Positions 52,097-60,434 of a stretch of 64,000 nucleotides of DNA are shown here, piece by piece (within the stretch, counting starts at the first letter, position 1; each line of letters starts with the position of its first letter). The position numbers and the translations under genes were made by a program. Under the pieces are notes generated by a model. The model was not told the origin of the DNA. It saw only the letters and a list, made by a program, of their open reading frames with translations, and ran no database searches. Source of the DNA: Candidatus Avelusimicrobium gallinaceum (GTDB taxonomy: Bacteria > Elusimicrobiota > Elusimicrobia > Elusimicrobiales > Elusimicrobiaceae). The stretch is taken from the NCBI GenBank assembly GCA_944324965.1, contig CALUYH010000002.1:62001-126000 (forward strand). Reading direction: 5' to 3'.

Positions 52097-53338
52097 TTAG
52101 AACTTATACCCAAACGTCAGTGCGACCATATCGCTCTTGCCGTCGGTGTATTTCATGCTGACGGGCGAGCCCAACTTGTTGGACATCTGGCCGGAAATGC
52201 CGCTCAAGTCTTTGGCAAAGACGTGCGCGTAGGCCAAGTCCAGGCTCCAGGCGTCGGTTTTGTAGCCCACGCCCACACTGGCGATGTGGCGGTCATGCAC
52301 CGGGACCAACGTATCCATTTCGTTGGCGTTGATGGGCGACTTGTCATACACGTAACCGGCGCGCAGGGCCCAGCTGGGGGTCAGCTGGTATTCGGTACCA
52401 AAGTTCAGGCGGTAGACGTCTTTGTATTTTTTATGGTTATAGATGAACGGGTTGGTAGCGTTGTTGGTATATTGGATTAAGATTTGGTCGTACGCGCTCC
52501 AAAACGTGCCGACGATGCCCGCTTCCAGGGTCCAATCTTCCGTCGGGCGGAACGAAATGCCTGCGGACAGGCTGTCCGGCAGGGTGATGGCGCCTTCGGC
52601 GTCTTCGCTGTGGATGTTCAGCTCGGGGAAGGTTTTGTCGCCGGCGTTAATGCGGCCGTTCAAATTTTGTTTTACCTTGCTGCGGTACATCGCGCCGAAG
52701 GCCCACTTTTCGGCCCATTCGGGTTTGTACACGAGCGAGAAGTTACCCCCCCAGCTTACGCCCGAACCGCTGATTTCGTACTGGCCGGGCGTGGCCGGAT
52801 TGGCATTATAAAAGGAGCTTTGCGAGAAACCAATCACCATCGCTTCCAGCCCCATCGCCACGGAAAGTTCATCATTGGCTTTTACGGCAATGGTAGGCGT
52901 GAAGGAAAACGTTTCCAGTTTTACTTTGTAGGCCAGGTTGCTGCCGGGCCAGGTTTGCACGGGGCTGTCGTATTCGCCGCCCAGGCCGTAGCGGGAAAAC
53001 CCGCCCAGACCGACGGAAACCTGGTCGCTCCATTTTTGGGTGACATAGAAATTGGGCAAGTACCACATGTCGTGCTTTAAGCCGCGGGAGGAGCCCATCA
53101 CGGTGGTGGTGGCGTCCGCCGTTACGGCAGTAAGCCCCACTTGCAGTTGGGTGCCTTCCAGCTCGGTGATGAGGGCCGGGTTGGTGGCCAGGGAGGCCGG
53201 TTCGGCCCCGGAAGCCATTACGGCGCCGCCCATAGCCGTGGCGCGGCCGCTGTATTCGTACAATGCAAATCCCGCACCGTGGGAAACGTCGGCCAGCAGG
53301 ACGGACAAAAGCAGTACGGCAGTTAGTTTCTTATACAT
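52097..53338 (-). CDS. FadL/OmpP1 outer-membrane transporter
   Basis: The product has 413 aa with a signal peptide ending before GAGFALYEYSGRATAMGGA, which is the OmpP1/FadL N-terminal hatch signature (normally SGxA with NPA motif; LATNPALITEL follows). The rest is beta-strand rich, with family segments LSAGISFRPTEDWTLEAGI, WALRAGYVYDKSPI and YAHVFAKD, and ends in Phe (FGYKF). It is expected to import long-chain fatty acids or other hydrophobic compounds across the outer membrane. AGAGGAAA precedes the ATG. Confidence 0.9.
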   Translation of the reverse strand: MYKKLTAVLLLSVLLADVSHGAGFALYEYSGRATAMGGAVMASGAEPASLATNPALITELEGTQLQVGLTAVTADATTTVMGSSRGLKHDMWYLPNFYVTQKWSDQVSVGLGGFSRYGLGGEYDSPVQTWPGSNLAYKVKLETFSFTPTIAVKANDELSVAMGLEAMVIGFSQSSFYNANPATPGQYEISGSGVSWGGNFSLVYKPEWAEKWAFGAMYRSKVKQNLNGRINAGDKTFPELNIHSEDAEGAITLPDSLSAGISFRPTEDWTLEAGIVGTFWSAYDQILIQYTNNATNPFIYNHKKYKDVYRLNFGTEYQLTPSWALRAGYVYDKSPINANEMDTLVPVHDRHIASVGVGYKTDAWSLDLAYAHVFAKDLSGISGQMSNKLGSPVSMKYTDGKSDMVALTFGYKF

Positions 53339-53382
53339 GTATTTCCTCTGTTAGTTGGATATAATTTTGTGTTGGGGTCACA

Positions 53383-53420
53383 CAAAAAACCCGTCCGAGC
53401 AGTACCCGAACGGGTTTTTA
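53383..53420 (-). terminator. Terminator of the YfgM-like gene
   Basis: AAAAACCCGT (53385-53394) pairs with ACGGGTTTTT (53410-53419). The minus-strand transcript ends in T-run. Confidence 0.8.
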
Positions 53421-53427
53421 CATCAAA

Positions 53428-54087
53428 TTATTTTTGGAGTTCGGCCAGTTTGTCTTTTGCCATAGAGCCGAAGTAGGTTTGCGCGTAAGCGTCCGCCAGT
53501 TGTTTGTAGGCGTTGATGGCTTCGGTTTTGTTGCCGGCCAGTTCCTGGCTTAGGGCCATCGTCAAATACGCCTGCGGCAGGGCAAAGCTGGTGGGATTGT
53601 TTTGGATGAACTGCTGCATACCGCTTACGGCTTCGTCGTAGTCTTTCAAGGCTTGTTGGCAGGCTGCCAGCGAAAGGGCCGCCACGGTGGCTACCGTCGG
53701 ATTATCGGACGTAACAAGCGGTTTGTATACTTCGGCCGCCTGGGCGTAATCTTCGCCGTTGTACAAAATATCGGCTTTGAGCAGCTGGGCATATTGCGCG
53801 GCGGGTGTGGTCGGGTATTTTTTGGAAAGTTCGTCAATCATAAAGAACCCTTCCTGCTCATTTCCGCCCAACAGGGAAACTTGCGCCATATAATACGCCG
53901 CCCAAGAGCCCTGCGTTACTTTTTTAACGTGGGAGGAATAGCACGCACCAATCACAGCTGCCAGCACCAAAATAACGACGGCCGTCAAAACGCCGCGTTT
54001 ATTTTTTTTGCAAAAATCAATAATGCCGGAAAGAAACGACACGAGAATATCTTTTTGTTCCGCGGGAGCGGTAGTTTGTTTTTTCAT
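53428..54087 (-). CDS. YfgM-like membrane-anchored TPR protein
   Basis: The product has 219 aa. A cytosolic N-terminus is followed by one TM helix (about 34-52, GVLTAVVILVLAAVIGACY) and periplasmic helical TPR-like repeats (AAYYMAQVSLLGGNEQEGF, YPTTPAAQYAQLLKADILY, AATVAALSLAACQQALKDYDEAV, LPQAYLTMALSQELAGNKTEAI). In E. coli, YfgM associates with the SecYEG translocon and periplasmic chaperones. TATAAT at 54095-54100 lies 7 nt before the ATG and there is no ribosome site (leaderless pattern). Confidence 0.8.
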   Translation of the reverse strand: MKKQTTAPAEQKDILVSFLSGIIDFCKKNKRGVLTAVVILVLAAVIGACYSSHVKKVTQGSWAAYYMAQVSLLGGNEQEGFFMIDELSKKYPTTPAAQYAQLLKADILYNGEDYAQAAEVYKPLVTSDNPTVATVAALSLAACQQALKDYDEAVSGMQQFIQNNPTSFALPQAYLTMALSQELAGNKTEAINAYKQLADAYAQTYFGSMAKDKLAELQK

Positions 54088-54127
54088 ATCTTTTATTATA
54101 GTAAACTTTCCACCTGAACGAAACGCC

Positions 54128-54640
54128 CTAGTTGGCGGCGATGTCTTTTTCGGTCAGTTGGCGGCATTCAATGCCGTTTTTGGCCAGGAACACAATGCCT
54201 TCCTGGCTGCGGTCGTACGTATTTTTGTAAAACACTTTTTTAATGCCCGCGCTGACGATGACCTTGGCGCAATGCACACAGGGCGACCATGTAACGTACA
54301 CGGAGGCGCCTTGCGTGGCAATGCCGTTTTTGGCGGCGAAGGCAATGGCGTTTTGCTCGGCGTGCAGTTCGTTTTCAATGGACCACTTGCCGTGCAAATC
54401 GTAAAACAGGCGGCTGGCGACAAAATCCGCATACGTGGGGAATTTGTCGCGGTAGGTGGTTTTGTAAAGCGTTTGGAAGTTGTCTTCGCAGTGCAGCTGG
54501 CCGGTGGGCGTACCGTTAAAACCCATGCTGATTACCCGGTTGTCTTTTACCAACACGGCGCCTACCTGCAGGCGGCAGCAGGTGGATTGTTCCGCCACCA
54601 GCTCGGCTATTTTGATGAACAAACGGTGCTTATTCTTCAT
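54128..54640 (-). CDS. Deoxycytidylate deaminase family protein (ComEB-like)
   Basis: This 170-aa zinc enzyme has the HAE motif at His93-Glu95 (ELHAEQNAIAFAAKNG) and the PCxxC motif SPCVHCAKVI (Cys121, Cys124). The N-terminus has CCRLQVGAVLVKDNRVISMGFNGTP, a ComEB/dCMP deaminase hallmark. It converts dCMP to dUMP for dTMP synthesis. It lies 9 bp after the DUF486 gene in one transcript and has no clear ribosome site of its own. Confidence 0.92.
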   Translation of the reverse strand: MKNKHRLFIKIAELVAEQSTCCRLQVGAVLVKDNRVISMGFNGTPTGQLHCEDNFQTLYKTTYRDKFPTYADFVASRLFYDLHGKWSIENELHAEQNAIAFAAKNGIATQGASVYVTWSPCVHCAKVIVSAGIKKVFYKNTYDRSQEGIVFLAKNGIECRQLTEKDIAAN

Positions 54641-54649
54641 AAGTTTGTT

Positions 54650-54982
54650 TTACCATTTTTTGAATACAAAAAACACGGCCGCCACCAAACACGCAAAGCC
54701 GACCAAATGGTTCCACTTGAAACTTTCCTTAAAATACACGGTTGAAAACCCCGTAAACACCACCAGGGTGATGACTTCCTGCATTACCTTTAATTGCGTG
54801 ACGGAAAAATAGTTGCTTCCGATGCGGTTCGCCGGCACTTGCAGGCAGTATTCAAAAAACGCAATCCCCCAGCTGGCCAAAATCACCAGCCACAAGGCGC
54901 GGTTTTTAAATTTTAAGTGGCCGTACCAGGCCACGGTCATAAATAAGTTAGAAGCGCATAACAGCGCGACGGTTTTCCACAT
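54650..54982 (-). CDS. DMT-superfamily small membrane protein (DUF486)
   Basis: The product has 110 aa starting at ATG 54982 (MWKTVALLCASNLFMTVAWYG); the frame is open further upstream but without family similarity. Four hydrophobic helices span the protein: AWYGHLKF, LVILASWGIAFFEYCLQVPANRIG, VITLVVFTGFSTVYF and LVGFACLVAAVFFVFKKW. The DUF486 signature FEYCLQVPANRIG is present. Function in the family is unknown. TATAAT at 54990-54995 lies 7 nt before the ATG (leaderless pattern). Confidence 0.87.
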   Translation of the reverse strand: MWKTVALLCASNLFMTVAWYGHLKFKNRALWLVILASWGIAFFEYCLQVPANRIGSNYFSVTQLKVMQEVITLVVFTGFSTVYFKESFKWNHLVGFACLVAAVFFVFKKW

Positions 54983-55118
54983 ATATTGTATTATAACTTT
55001 TTGCCTATACGGGGCGCAAAACCGCCGCCCGGTGCGCGGCGCGGGCAAGGTGCAATAAAAAATTCCCCGCAACCGGGCAGAATTTCATAGGATATAGGTA
55101 CATGTGGGAGGCAGCAAA

Positions 55119-55865
55119 ATGACCCGGACGAAAAAATGGATGATTGCTTTATTTTTTATTTGCGGCCTGTCGGCTTTTTTGGCCTTGGGGGTGACGGGCT
55201 TTGTAGGCATTGTGTTGGATGGGGCGCGCGAAATAGAGGCCGAAAAACAAGCCGCCAACGAGGAACAATCCCCCCGCGCGGAACAAGTAAATCCGCCCGC
55301 TGTACAGCCGCCTGAACCGGGGATGGAAGGCGTTTTCCCGGCGGGGTATACGCTGCCGGAACAGTTTTATACGGACGGCAATGCCTTAATTCATATTTAT
55401 AACCAGGCCCCCTACCGCTGCATGTCCACCCTAGACCCGGCCTGCCGCCAGGAAAATTTATTGGACGGGTCGTTTATTGAAATTACCCGCCTGCCCCGGG
55501 GCGGCTGGTCCATTGTCCGGCGGGAACCGTTGCCGGAAGGAAAGGTGCTTCGCTGGCTGGAGCTGACGCCTGACGATCAAATAGATCACATTTTGATGAA
55601 CGGACGTTTCTTTTATTTTGGCGGACCGGACGGTACGCTCAATCAACTGTATGTTTTCGACAAGCCTTCCATCACGCAGGTGGATGTCATTCGTTTTGAT
55701 CCGTCCGGCGCCCAAACGGAATGCGAATGCGCCGACGGCACCACCGCCTGCTGCGAAAATGAAGAAAACAACTTTTTGGGCAAGCCCAATACGTATTGCG
55801 CGATGTTCCCGTCCGACCCGGTCTTTTGCGCATCCGGCCGGCAGGGGCAAATCCGTATCCCCTGA
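55119..55865 (+). CDS. Membrane-anchored protein of unknown function with Cys-rich C-terminus
   Basis: The product has 248 aa from ATG 55119, chosen for the GGGAGG ribosome site 7 nt upstream rather than the GTG at 55104. One N-terminal TM helix (about 8-30) is followed by a Glu/Gln/Pro-rich linker and a globular extracytoplasmic domain. Cysteines cluster in the second half (RCMSTLDPACRQ, ECECADGTTACCENEEN, YCAMF, FCASG), suggesting disulfides. The pattern recalls type IV pilin-like or minor-pilin proteins of gut bacteria, but no prepilin cleavage motif is seen. Family unknown. Confidence 0.65.
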   Translation: MTRTKKWMIALFFICGLSAFLALGVTGFVGIVLDGAREIEAEKQAANEEQSPRAEQVNPPAVQPPEPGMEGVFPAGYTLPEQFYTDGNALIHIYNQAPYRCMSTLDPACRQENLLDGSFIEITRLPRGGWSIVRREPLPEGKVLRWLELTPDDQIDHILMNGRFFYFGGPDGTLNQLYVFDKPSITQVDVIRFDPSGAQTECECADGTTACCENEENNFLGKPNTYCAMFPSDPVFCASGRQGQIRIP

Positions 55866-55922
55866 TATTTGGCCCGTTTAAAGCCGCGGCCCGTACAGCC
55901 GTAGCCCGTACTTGCGGGCACG

Positions 55923-55947
55923 AAAAACCCGCCGTTTGGCGGCGGGT
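55923..55947 (-). terminator. Terminator of the exported helical protein gene (minus strand)
   Basis: CCCGCCG (55928-55934), loop TTTGG, CGGCGGG (55940-55946). Read on the minus strand it ends in T5. Confidence 0.78.
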
Positions 55948-55992
55948 GTAACGCGAGTTTTCCAAAAAACCGAATGGCAGATGTTTTTACCG

Positions 55993-56841
55993 TTATTTCA
56001 AAGAAGCGGGGCGGATACGGCTGTGTTGCGCTTTGAGCCACGCCTGATAGGAGCGGTAAAACGGCAGTTTGCGTATAGAGAATTTTATATAGTTGTTAAA
56101 CGGGCTTTGCGGCTTGGCAGCAGCCAGGCGATACAGGCGGAACAAATCTTCCTGGAAAACATTCGGATGTTGCTGCATCAGGTACAGCATTTGCGTGCAG
56201 TGTCTGGCGACGGACAGGCTATACTTCATAGCCAGCGTCCATTGGCGGCTGGAATGTCGGAGCGCTTGATTTAATTGCTCCGAGCGGGCCAACAATTCGC
56301 GCTCTAGAAACTTCATCATCGCTTGTTGTTTAATCGGCAGTTTAGCAAGGATTTCCGGGCGGAGGGCTTGTTCAAACAGGCGTACATAGGGTGCAAAAGG
56401 TTTGGTGTTGTGCAGCAGCGGTTGCTGGTGGACAAATACGGCACGGCGGGCCTCACTGTCGGACACGGCGGACAGTTCCCCCGCTTCCACCAGGGCTTTA
56501 CCGTACTGAATTAAGGCTTCGTCCCGTTTGTTTTTGGCGGCTTGCAGCCGGGCAATGTGGGTACTCAACACGCGATTCATTTTGTTGTTCCATTCGTTGG
56601 AAGAAAAAATTTTTTTCCCGTTCAGGTTGCGTTCCATTTTTAACACATAGTCGGAAGACACCAGCGGCGGGGTCAGGCGGCGGTATTGCCGGGCGGCCGC
56701 TTGATAGGCACGCTTGGCCTGCTTGAGGGCAAGCTGTTTTTCCGCGGCGGATTTGATAAGCGGGGGGATGATTTTCCCCCCTTGCGCATACGATAACGTG
56801 CCCATCCCCAGGGCCAGCGCAAGCAAAATGAGTTTTTTCAT
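55993..56841 (-). CDS. Exported alpha-helical protein of unknown function
   Basis: The product has 282 aa with signal peptide MKKLILLALALGMGTLSYA. The mature protein is basic and Gln/Leu/Arg-rich, predicted helical throughout, with repeated amphipathic stretches (AAEKQLALKQAKRAYQAAARQYRRL, MKFLERELLARSEQLNQAL). One Cys is in ARHCTQM. The build matches the exported protein at 9528-10460, suggesting a lineage-specific family. A GGGAGAAG ribosome site supports the start. Confidence 0.68.
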   Translation of the reverse strand: MKKLILLALALGMGTLSYAQGGKIIPPLIKSAAEKQLALKQAKRAYQAAARQYRRLTPPLVSSDYVLKMERNLNGKKIFSSNEWNNKMNRVLSTHIARLQAAKNKRDEALIQYGKALVEAGELSAVSDSEARRAVFVHQQPLLHNTKPFAPYVRLFEQALRPEILAKLPIKQQAMMKFLERELLARSEQLNQALRHSSRQWTLAMKYSLSVARHCTQMLYLMQQHPNVFQEDLFRLYRLAAAKPQSPFNNYIKFSIRKLPFYRSYQAWLKAQHSRIRPASLK

Positions 56842-57036
56842 GTGTAGCTTCTCCCTATTTTCTTATTTTTCTATTCTATCTTAAAATAAGGGGTACTGTC
56901 CCGGATTACTAAAAAAAGGCAAACGGACAGACCCCTGCAATAAAATGGGCCGCCGGCGTGTTACAATAAAAGCGGTATATATAAAAACCGCGGATTTTCG
57001 TCCAAGAAAAAAAGGCAAAATTTATATAATATGCAT

Positions 57037-58494
57037 ATGAAACATTTTAAACTCTTTCTGATAGCCGCCTTGTTGTTTACCGGGGTAAGTGCCCGGGGCG
57101 AAGTGGTCGGTTCTTCGGCACCCGGCGCCGCTGCGCCGGCCCCTGCCACGGCGGCGGACCAGGCCGCGCAGGACGCGGTCATCCCTCCCGCCGGAAGCGA
57201 AGCCGCTTCCGAGCCGCAGGCCGCCGTCCACCCGGAAAAAAACGACAAACCCGCCATGGTCCTGCGGGACGCCGAAGGCAAACCGCTGCCGGACATCAAC
57301 GGCCTGCTGACGCTGGACGATTGCATCCAAATTGCGCTGGCCAACAGCCCGCAGGCGGTGGCCGCCCAACTGAACTTGCAGACGGCGCACGTCAATTTGA
57401 ATTTATCCAAGGCCGATTTCCTGCCCACCGTTACGGCGGGCGCTTCGCAAAGTTATTCCAATTCCAAGATGGACGGTTCCTCCCGCACGGACCACGGCTC
57501 GTCGGACGTGTACGCCCAGGCCCAATTGTCCATCAGCGGTGTGACCGATAAAGTGCGCAACGTCAAAATCCAGCAAGGCGCCGTGGAACAGGCCGAACTG
57601 AATTTGGACAGCGTCAAAAACGACCTGATCCGCACCGTAAAGAAAAACTACTATGCCCTTTTGTCAGCGGTGCGGGCGGTGGGCATCCGCACCCAATCGC
57701 GCGATTTGTACAAAGACCAATACGAACGCGCGGCGGAATACTTCCGCCTGGGGCTTCGCCCGAAAGTGGACGTGACGACGGCCGAAGTGAATTTGAATAA
57801 CGAAGAACTCAGCCTCATCCGCGCCAAAAACCTGGTCAAAACGGCTTCGGCCCAGCTGGCCAACACGATGGGCGTAACGACCCCCAAAACGCTGGAAATT
57901 GAAGACATCGCCCACTTTGAAAAATTTGATATGCCCTTTGACCAGGCCGTCAAAACCGCCTACGCCAACCGCCCGGACGTGCTTTCCGCCCAGACGGACG
58001 TGCGCATCAGCCAAATTAAGTTAAACCAAGCCAAGGCCAACTATTTCCCGACGTTTTCTTTTTCGGCGGGCTATTCCAAATACGGGGATGATTTCTCGCT
58101 GGATAACGAAGAAACCAAACTCTTGGCATCTATTGAAATACCGATTTTCAACGCGTTCAAAACGTATAACGGCGTGAAGCAGGCCAAAATTTCGTTGGAA
58201 AACACGTTAAATTCCAACCGCAGCCTGCTCAACAACGTGTTTTTGGAAGTGCAGAGCGCGTATATTAATATGCAGGAAGCCTCCGAAAGTATCCCGATAG
58301 CGGAACTGAATGTGGAAAAGGCCAAAGAAAACCTGGACCTGGCCCGCGGCCGCTACAACGAGGGAATCGGGGACATTATTGAACTCAAAGACGCGGAAGT
58401 AGCCTATACGGATGCGGAACTGAGCTTACTGACCGCCCGGTATGATTATGCCTCTGCGGTGGCGGATTTGAAACAAGCCATGGGGACGAATTAA
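57037..58494 (+). CDS. TolC-family outer-membrane efflux protein
   Basis: The product has 485 aa from ATG 57037 (an ATG 6 nt earlier is possible). A signal peptide and an Ala/Pro-rich segment (about 25-75) precede the OEP domains. Family features: LTLDDCIQIALANSPQAVAAQLNLQTA, QAQLSISGVTDKVRNVKI, YERAAEYFRLGLRPKVDVTTAEVNL, and in the second repeat ARGRYNEGIGDIIELKDAEVAYTDA. It forms the outer duct for the following MacAB-type pump. TATAAT at 57025-57030 is only 6 nt from ATG 57037, giving a leaderless pattern. Confidence 0.92.
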   Translation: MKHFKLFLIAALLFTGVSARGEVVGSSAPGAAAPAPATAADQAAQDAVIPPAGSEAASEPQAAVHPEKNDKPAMVLRDAEGKPLPDINGLLTLDDCIQIALANSPQAVAAQLNLQTAHVNLNLSKADFLPTVTAGASQSYSNSKMDGSSRTDHGSSDVYAQAQLSISGVTDKVRNVKIQQGAVEQAELNLDSVKNDLIRTVKKNYYALLSAVRAVGIRTQSRDLYKDQYERAAEYFRLGLRPKVDVTTAEVNLNNEELSLIRAKNLVKTASAQLANTMGVTTPKTLEIEDIAHFEKFDMPFDQAVKTAYANRPDVLSAQTDVRISQIKLNQAKANYFPTFSFSAGYSKYGDDFSLDNEETKLLASIEIPIFNAFKTYNGVKQAKISLENTLNSNRSLLNNVFLEVQSAYINMQEASESIPIAELNVEKAKENLDLARGRYNEGIGDIIELKDAEVAYTDAELSLLTARYDYASAVADLKQAMGTN

Positions 58495-58495
58495 T

Positions 58496-59737
58496 ATGAA
58501 AAAGGAAAATATATTTAAGCGCATTATCAAAGGTTTTTGGAAATTGGCGTGGTGGAAAAAAACGCTGATTATCGTGGTGTTGTTGGCCGCGGCTTGGGCG
58601 ATTAAAGCCTACTTCTTTTCCGCGCCGCCTACGCCGCAGTACCGCACGGCCCGCGTGAAAAAGGGCGACATCGTGGACATTGTGGAAGCCTCCGGCCCGA
58701 TTAACCCCGTCAACACGACGGAAGTCGGGGCGTTGGTGTCGGGTGAAATTTTAAAAATTTATGTGGATTACAACACCGAAGTAAAAAAAGGCGATTTGAT
58801 GGCCGTTATTGACCAGACGCAGATCTTGGCCTCGTTGGAAGAAGCCAAAGCGCGCCTGTCGTCTGCCAAAGAGAGCCTCTCCTCGGCGGAAGTATCGTAT
58901 AAGCTGGCCAAAAAGAACTACGAACGCTACCAGGCGCTGTACGAAAAAGAATACGTTTCCAAGGTCAATTTGGAAGAATACGAACTGGCCTACGTAAACG
59001 CCAAAAGCAGTTTAAATTCGGCCCAGGCCAACGTGGTGCAGGCGCAATCCAACCTGGACACGGCCGAAAAAGATTTATCCAACACCAAAATCGTCTCCCC
59101 CATTGACGGTGTGGTGCTTACCAAAAAAGTAAGCGAAGGCCAAACCATTACGGCCGGTTTCTCCACGCCGGAACTGTTTGTGGTGGCGCAGGATTTAACC
59201 AAAATGCAGATTGAGGCCAAAGTGTCCGAGGCGGACATCGTCAAGATCCAGCCCGGGCAGGAGGCCGACTTTACGCTGGACGGCTACATGGGCGAAACGT
59301 TCCACGGCGTGGTGCGCCAGGTGCGCACAAACTATGTGGACACGTCGGACTCTACCACTACGTCTTCCAGCGGCACGACGTACACCGTGATTATTGACGT
59401 GGATAACTCCGATTTGCGCTTAAAACCGGGTATGACCGCCACGCTGACCATCCGCACCCAGGACAAAAAAGACGTCCTGCTGGTGCCCAACGAAGCGCTG
59501 CGCTTCTCCCCCTCCACCAACACCCATAAATACGAAAATACCGGCGTGTGGAAGGCCGAGCCAGGCATGCAGCCCCAGCGCGTGGACGTGACAATCGGCA
59601 TTATCGCCACCAAGCAGACGGAAATTACCGGCGGCGACATTGAAGAAGGCGATATGGTGATTGTGGGCGAAAACAACCTCAAAGCCTCTACGTCCAACCA
59701 AGCCGGCGGCCCGCCGCGGCCGGGCAGACGGCGCTAG
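58496..59737 (+). CDS. macA: Periplasmic adaptor protein, MacA/HlyD family
   Basis: The product has 413 aa. A TM helix (about 20-42) is followed by the split biotinyl-lipoyl domain (GDIVDIVEASGPINPVNTTEVGALVSGEI and, later, LSNTKIVSPIDGVVLTKKVSEGQTI). Between them is a long alpha-helical hairpin (EEAKARLSSAKESLSSAEVSYKLAKKNYERYQALYEKEYVS) and the beta-barrel domain (TKMQIEAKVSEADIVKIQPGQ). It bridges the inner-membrane ABC transporter to TolC. It starts 1 bp after the tolC-like stop. Confidence 0.92.
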   Translation: MKKENIFKRIIKGFWKLAWWKKTLIIVVLLAAAWAIKAYFFSAPPTPQYRTARVKKGDIVDIVEASGPINPVNTTEVGALVSGEILKIYVDYNTEVKKGDLMAVIDQTQILASLEEAKARLSSAKESLSSAEVSYKLAKKNYERYQALYEKEYVSKVNLEEYELAYVNAKSSLNSAQANVVQAQSNLDTAEKDLSNTKIVSPIDGVVLTKKVSEGQTITAGFSTPELFVVAQDLTKMQIEAKVSEADIVKIQPGQEADFTLDGYMGETFHGVVRQVRTNYVDTSDSTTTSSSGTTYTVIIDVDNSDLRLKPGMTATLTIRTQDKKDVLLVPNEALRFSPSTNTHKYENTGVWKAEPGMQPQRVDVTIGIIATKQTEITGGDIEEGDMVIVGENNLKASTSNQAGGPPRPGRRR

Positions 59738-59746
59738 GAGGCGGCT

Positions 59747-60433
59747 ATGGCGCTGATTGATACGCGGGACTTGTACAAAATTTACACGCTGGGCGACGTG
59801 GAGGTAAGAGCCTTAAACGGCGTAAGCGTGTCCATTGAAAAGGGCGAATTTGTGGCCGTTATGGGCCCGTCCGGTTCGGGCAAGTCCACCTTCATGAACA
59901 TTTTGGGCTGTTTGGATAAGCCGACCCGCGGCAAGTATATTTTGGACGGCATAGACGTCACCGCGACGGACTTATCCAAATTGGCCGGCGTGCGCAACCG
60001 CAAAATCGGGTTTGTGTTCCAGGGGTTTAACCTCATCAAACGCACCACCGCGGTGGAAAACGTGGAACTGCCGATGATTTACAACCACACCCCCGCACAC
60101 TTGCGCCGCCAAAAAGCGTTGGACGCGCTGAAGGCTGTGGGGCTTGAAAAACGCGCCTTCCACCTGCCCAACCAGTTATCGGGCGGGCAGCAGCAGCGTG
60201 TGGCCATTGCGCGTTCGCTCGTGTGTGACGCACCCATCATCTTTGCCGACGAACCGACCGGTAACCTGGATACCAAAATGAGTATTGAAGTGATGGACCT
60301 TTTTACGCGCCTGAATAAGGAAATGGGCAAAACCATTATTCTGATTACGCACGAACCGGACATTGCGGAATATGCGTCGCGCCTGATTAAATTTAAAGAC
60401 GGCGAAAAAATCAGCGATGAGGTAAAAAAATAA
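59747..60433 (+). CDS. ABC transporter ATP-binding protein, MacB/LolD type
   Basis: This 228-aa ATPase has Walker A GPSGSGKST (about 41-49), the MacB-type VFQGFNLIKRTTAVENVELPM, the signature LSGGQQQRVAIARSL, Walker B IIFADEPTGNLD and H-loop ITHEPD. It lies 9 bp after the adaptor gene with an AGGAGG-like ribosome site. It powers export with the permease encoded next. Confidence 0.95.
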   Translation: MALIDTRDLYKIYTLGDVEVRALNGVSVSIEKGEFVAVMGPSGSGKSTFMNILGCLDKPTRGKYILDGIDVTATDLSKLAGVRNRKIGFVFQGFNLIKRTTAVENVELPMIYNHTPAHLRRQKALDALKAVGLEKRAFHLPNQLSGGQQQRVAIARSLVCDAPIIFADEPTGNLDTKMSIEVMDLFTRLNKEMGKTIILITHEPDIAEYASRLIKFKDGEKISDEVKK

Positions 60434-60434
60434 T

